Positions 62,171 through 64,000 of a stretch of DNA of 64,000 nucleotides are shown piece by piece. Source of the DNA: Acutalibacter muris (GTDB taxonomy: Bacteria; Bacillota; Clostridia; Oscillospirales; Acutalibacteraceae); NCBI RefSeq assembly GCF_002201475.1, contig NZ_CP021422.1:1426001-1490000 (forward strand). Reading direction: 5' to 3'. The translations under genes were made by a program, and so were the position numbers. Each line of letters begins with the position of its first letter. Position 1 is the first letter of the stretch. The notes under the pieces are model-generated. The model did not search any database, was not told where the DNA came from, and saw nothing but the letters and a program-made list of their open reading frames with translations.

Positions 62171-62323
62171 CTGGAACAGGCTTTCAAGGAGTTCACCGCC
62201 AAGAAGCTGTCGCAGGAGGCCAAGCCCTCCATCCGCAAGGCGCTGTCCGTCCTGCGGGAAGCGGCTGGCCGGAGTGTCCAGCGGGCCAAGGAGAAGATCA
62301 GGGAAAGGGGGATGGAGCTGTGA
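62168..62323 (+). pseudogene. C-terminal tail of a probable mobilisation protein/relaxase
   Basis: In a different frame from the preceding fragment, residues SLEQAFKEFTAKKLSQEAK, then SIRKALSVLREAAGRSV and AKEKIRERGMEL, form a basic helical tail ending at TGA 62321-62323. It overlaps the VirD4 GTG start by four bases, as intact gene pairs do. I assign it to a mobilisation protein from its position just before virD4; the family cannot be proved from the tail alone. Confidence 0.5.
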
Positions 62324-63738
62324 AGCCGGATGTAAAGAAAATCATCATCACCAACCTGCCCTATCTGCTGTTCGTGTGGCTGTTCGGCAAGGTGGGTGAG
62401 GCGTGGCGGCGGGCGGCGGGGGCGGACGCCTCCCAAAAGATGCTCCACTTCATGGACAGCCTGGCGGCGGCGTTCGCCAACGGCCTGCCCAGCTTCCACC
62501 CCTTTGACCTGTGCATCGGCATCGGGGGCGCTGTGCTGGTGCGGCTGGCGGTGTACCTGAAAGGCAAGAATGCCAAGAAATACCGCCACGGGATGGAATA
62601 TGGTTCGGCCAGATGGGGCGGGCCAAAAGACATAGCGCCGTATATCGCCCCCGTGTTTGAAAACAACATCCTGCTCACGCAGACCGAACGGCTGACGATG
62701 AACGGCAGGCCCAAAGACCCCAAGACCGCCCGGAACAAGAATGTGCTGGTGATCGGCGGGAGCGGCAGCGGCAAGACGAGATTTTTTGTCAAGCCCAACC
62801 TGATGCAAATGCACAGTAGCTATTGCATCACTGACCCAAAAGGCAGCCTCTTGATTGAGGTGGGACAGCTCCTAAAACGGGGCGGATATAGGATAAAAGT
62901 GCTGAATACCATCAATTTTTCCAAGTCCATGCGGTATAACCCGTTTGCCTATCTGCACAGCGAAAAGGACATCTTGAAGCTGGTAAATACCATCATCGCC
63001 AACACCAAGGGCGACGGCGATAAATCCGCAGAGGATTTTTGGGTGAAGTCCGAACGGCTATTTTACACCGCCCTGATCGGCTACATCTGGTACGAGGCCC
63101 CGGAGAACGAAAAGAATTTCACCACCCTGCTTGAAATGATAAATGCCAGCGAAGTGAGGGAGGACGACGCCGAATTTCAAAGCCCCGTGGATGAAATGTT
63201 CGCCCGGCTTGCGGAAAAGGAGCCGGAGCATTTCGCCGTCCGGCAATATCAAAAATTTCTGCTTTCCGCTGGCAAAACACGGAGTTCTATCCTTATTTCC
63301 TGCGGGGCGAGATTAGCGCCCTTTGACATCCGGGAAGTCCGTGAGCTGATGGAAACCGACGAAATGGAGCTGGACACCCTGGGCGACCGCAAAACGGCGC
63401 TGTTCCTGATTATGAGCGACACAGACACGACATTCAATTTCATACTGGCGATGCTGCAAAGCCAGCTTATCAATCTGCTGTGCGACCGGGCCGACGACGT
63501 GTACGGCGGGAGGCTTCCCGTCCATGTGCGTCTGATACTGGACGAGTTTGCCAACATCGGGCAGATACCCAACTTTGACAAGCTGATCGCCACCATCCGA
63601 AGCCGGGAAATCTCGGCTTCTATTATTTTGCAAAGTCAATCGCAGTTGAAAAGCATCTACAAGGACGCCGCCGACATCATGGGATGCGCAATGTGGACCG
63701 AAGGATACGCTTTGCCTTTGGAGAGGGCTCGGGCCTGA
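62320..63738 (+). pseudogene. VirD4/TraG-type coupling protein, C-terminally truncated
   Basis: From GTG 62320, with AAAGGGGGATGGAG ahead: two membrane helices (about 8-20 and 60-80), the Walker A IGGSGSGKTRFFVKPN near residue 147, and the Walker B LILDEFANIGQIP. At about residue 455 (DAADIMG) the match ends, and 17 unrelated residues lead to a stop. A normal VirD4 of this type is about 600 residues. It would couple DNA to a type IV secretion channel. Not functional as seen. Confidence 0.85.
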
Positions 63739-63806
63739 GAGTGCGCAGCATCGCCCGCAGGGGCACGAAGGTGGAGGTCCTGTGTCGCCTGACGGGACCG
63801 AAGTAG
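63680..63806 (+). pseudogene. C-terminal remnant of a LytS/YesM-type histidine kinase
   Basis: In a frame other than VirD4's, GMRNVDRRIRFAFGEGSGLR, then VRSIARRGTKVEVL and a short tail ending at TAG 63804-63806, match the last 40 residues of sensor kinases of this class (GLxNVxxRI... GLxIxS...GTxVxI). It starts exactly where VirD4 breaks off. The rest of the kinase is not in the window. Confidence 0.65.
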
Positions 63807-64000
63807 CTGGAGACCAAAAGACAAGCATTGTGGAAATGTGCATAACAGGCTATGGAATCATGGATAACTCTATTCACAATTCCATAAGACAACCAGTTAT
63901 ACACATTCCCACGAATGCCGACTGCTATGGAATCTCACTCACATATCTATTTAATTTTGTTTTATCAAGTGCAAAGAAAGCTATTTTATTTTGGGGAATG
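63807..64000. other. A/T-rich sequence at the window end
   Basis: No gene is supported. The stretch is clearly lower in G+C than its surroundings. The words ATTCCATAAG and ATGGAATC recur in both orientations (for example near 63853, 63880 and 63928), giving short inverted repeats of unknown meaning. Confidence 0.3.

Noticed and set aside
61750..63738. Single 662-residue fusion protein of a DNA-binding domain and VirD4
   Set aside because: Residues between the two parts are the out-of-frame reading of another protein's tail, and both outer parts have their own ribosome-binding sites.
1..64000. CRISPR array, tRNA, rRNA or known riboswitch
   Set aside because: I looked for regularly spaced repeats, tRNA cloverleaf ends and conserved riboswitch cores in the gaps and saw none that I can support.

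Overview
The window reads as the chromosome of an anaerobic, endospore-forming Firmicute, most likely a clostridial gut bacterium of the Oscillospiraceae/Ruminococcaceae type. The evidence is a complete spoIIIAA-AH operon, a TepA-like ClpP-fold protease, the glgB-glgC-glgD-glgA gene order with the non-catalytic GlgD, a sulfatase with its anaerobic radical SAM maturase, and remnants of mobile elements common in gut Firmicutes. The genus is inference only; there is no rRNA gene in the window.

Layout. (1) 1-3546: the end of a permease/lipoprotein-like gene, then a graveyard of frameshifted mobile-DNA pieces (TnpV-like, integrase N-terminus, IS5-family transposase). (2) 3547-25188: a 21.6-kb run of same-strand, tightly packed surface-glycan genes. 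It carries three nucleotide-sugar routes: an IspD/TarI-like cytidylyltransferase (CDP), RfbA/RfbB plus a DegT aminotransferase (dTDP), and GmhA/HddA/HddC-GmhB (GDP-heptose). Between these lie a two-gene transketolase, a GDP-fucose-synthase-like enzyme and a DegT-fold protein with the PLP lysine replaced by histidine, as in ColD 3-dehydratases. I see two glycosyltransferases, two FkbM methyltransferase genes (one frameshifted at a C8 tract) and two radical SAM enzymes, but no flippase, polymerase or ABC exporter. (3) 25189-31642: glycogen synthesis. (4) 31730-40445: FemX-like protein, sulfatase maturase and sulfatase, a GntR(YtrA)-type regulator with its ABC transporter, and prfC. (5) 40666-51497: two exported proteins, the spoIIIA operon, TepA-like protease, uppP and the FtsK/SpoIIIE translocase. 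(6) 51517-53995: a peptidase fragment and an IS630 element inserted into an already deleted IS110 transposase. (7) 54006-61510: LysR regulator with an alcohol dehydrogenase, a YesN/YesM two-component pair, a sugar-ABC remnant with its binding protein, and a metallo-beta-lactamase-fold hydrolase. (8) 61511-64000: a scrambled conjugative-element fragment.

The most interesting region is 14.8-22.5 kb. Its enzymes would together make a GDP-activated, deoxygenated and possibly carbon-branched or heptose-derived sugar. The other recurring theme is deletion scars: at three places (about 58573, 62170 and 63682) the front of one gene is joined directly to the back of another. Start codons were chosen from Shine-Dalgarno spacing where this was decisive. 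All functional calls are from sequence reading; no database search was run.
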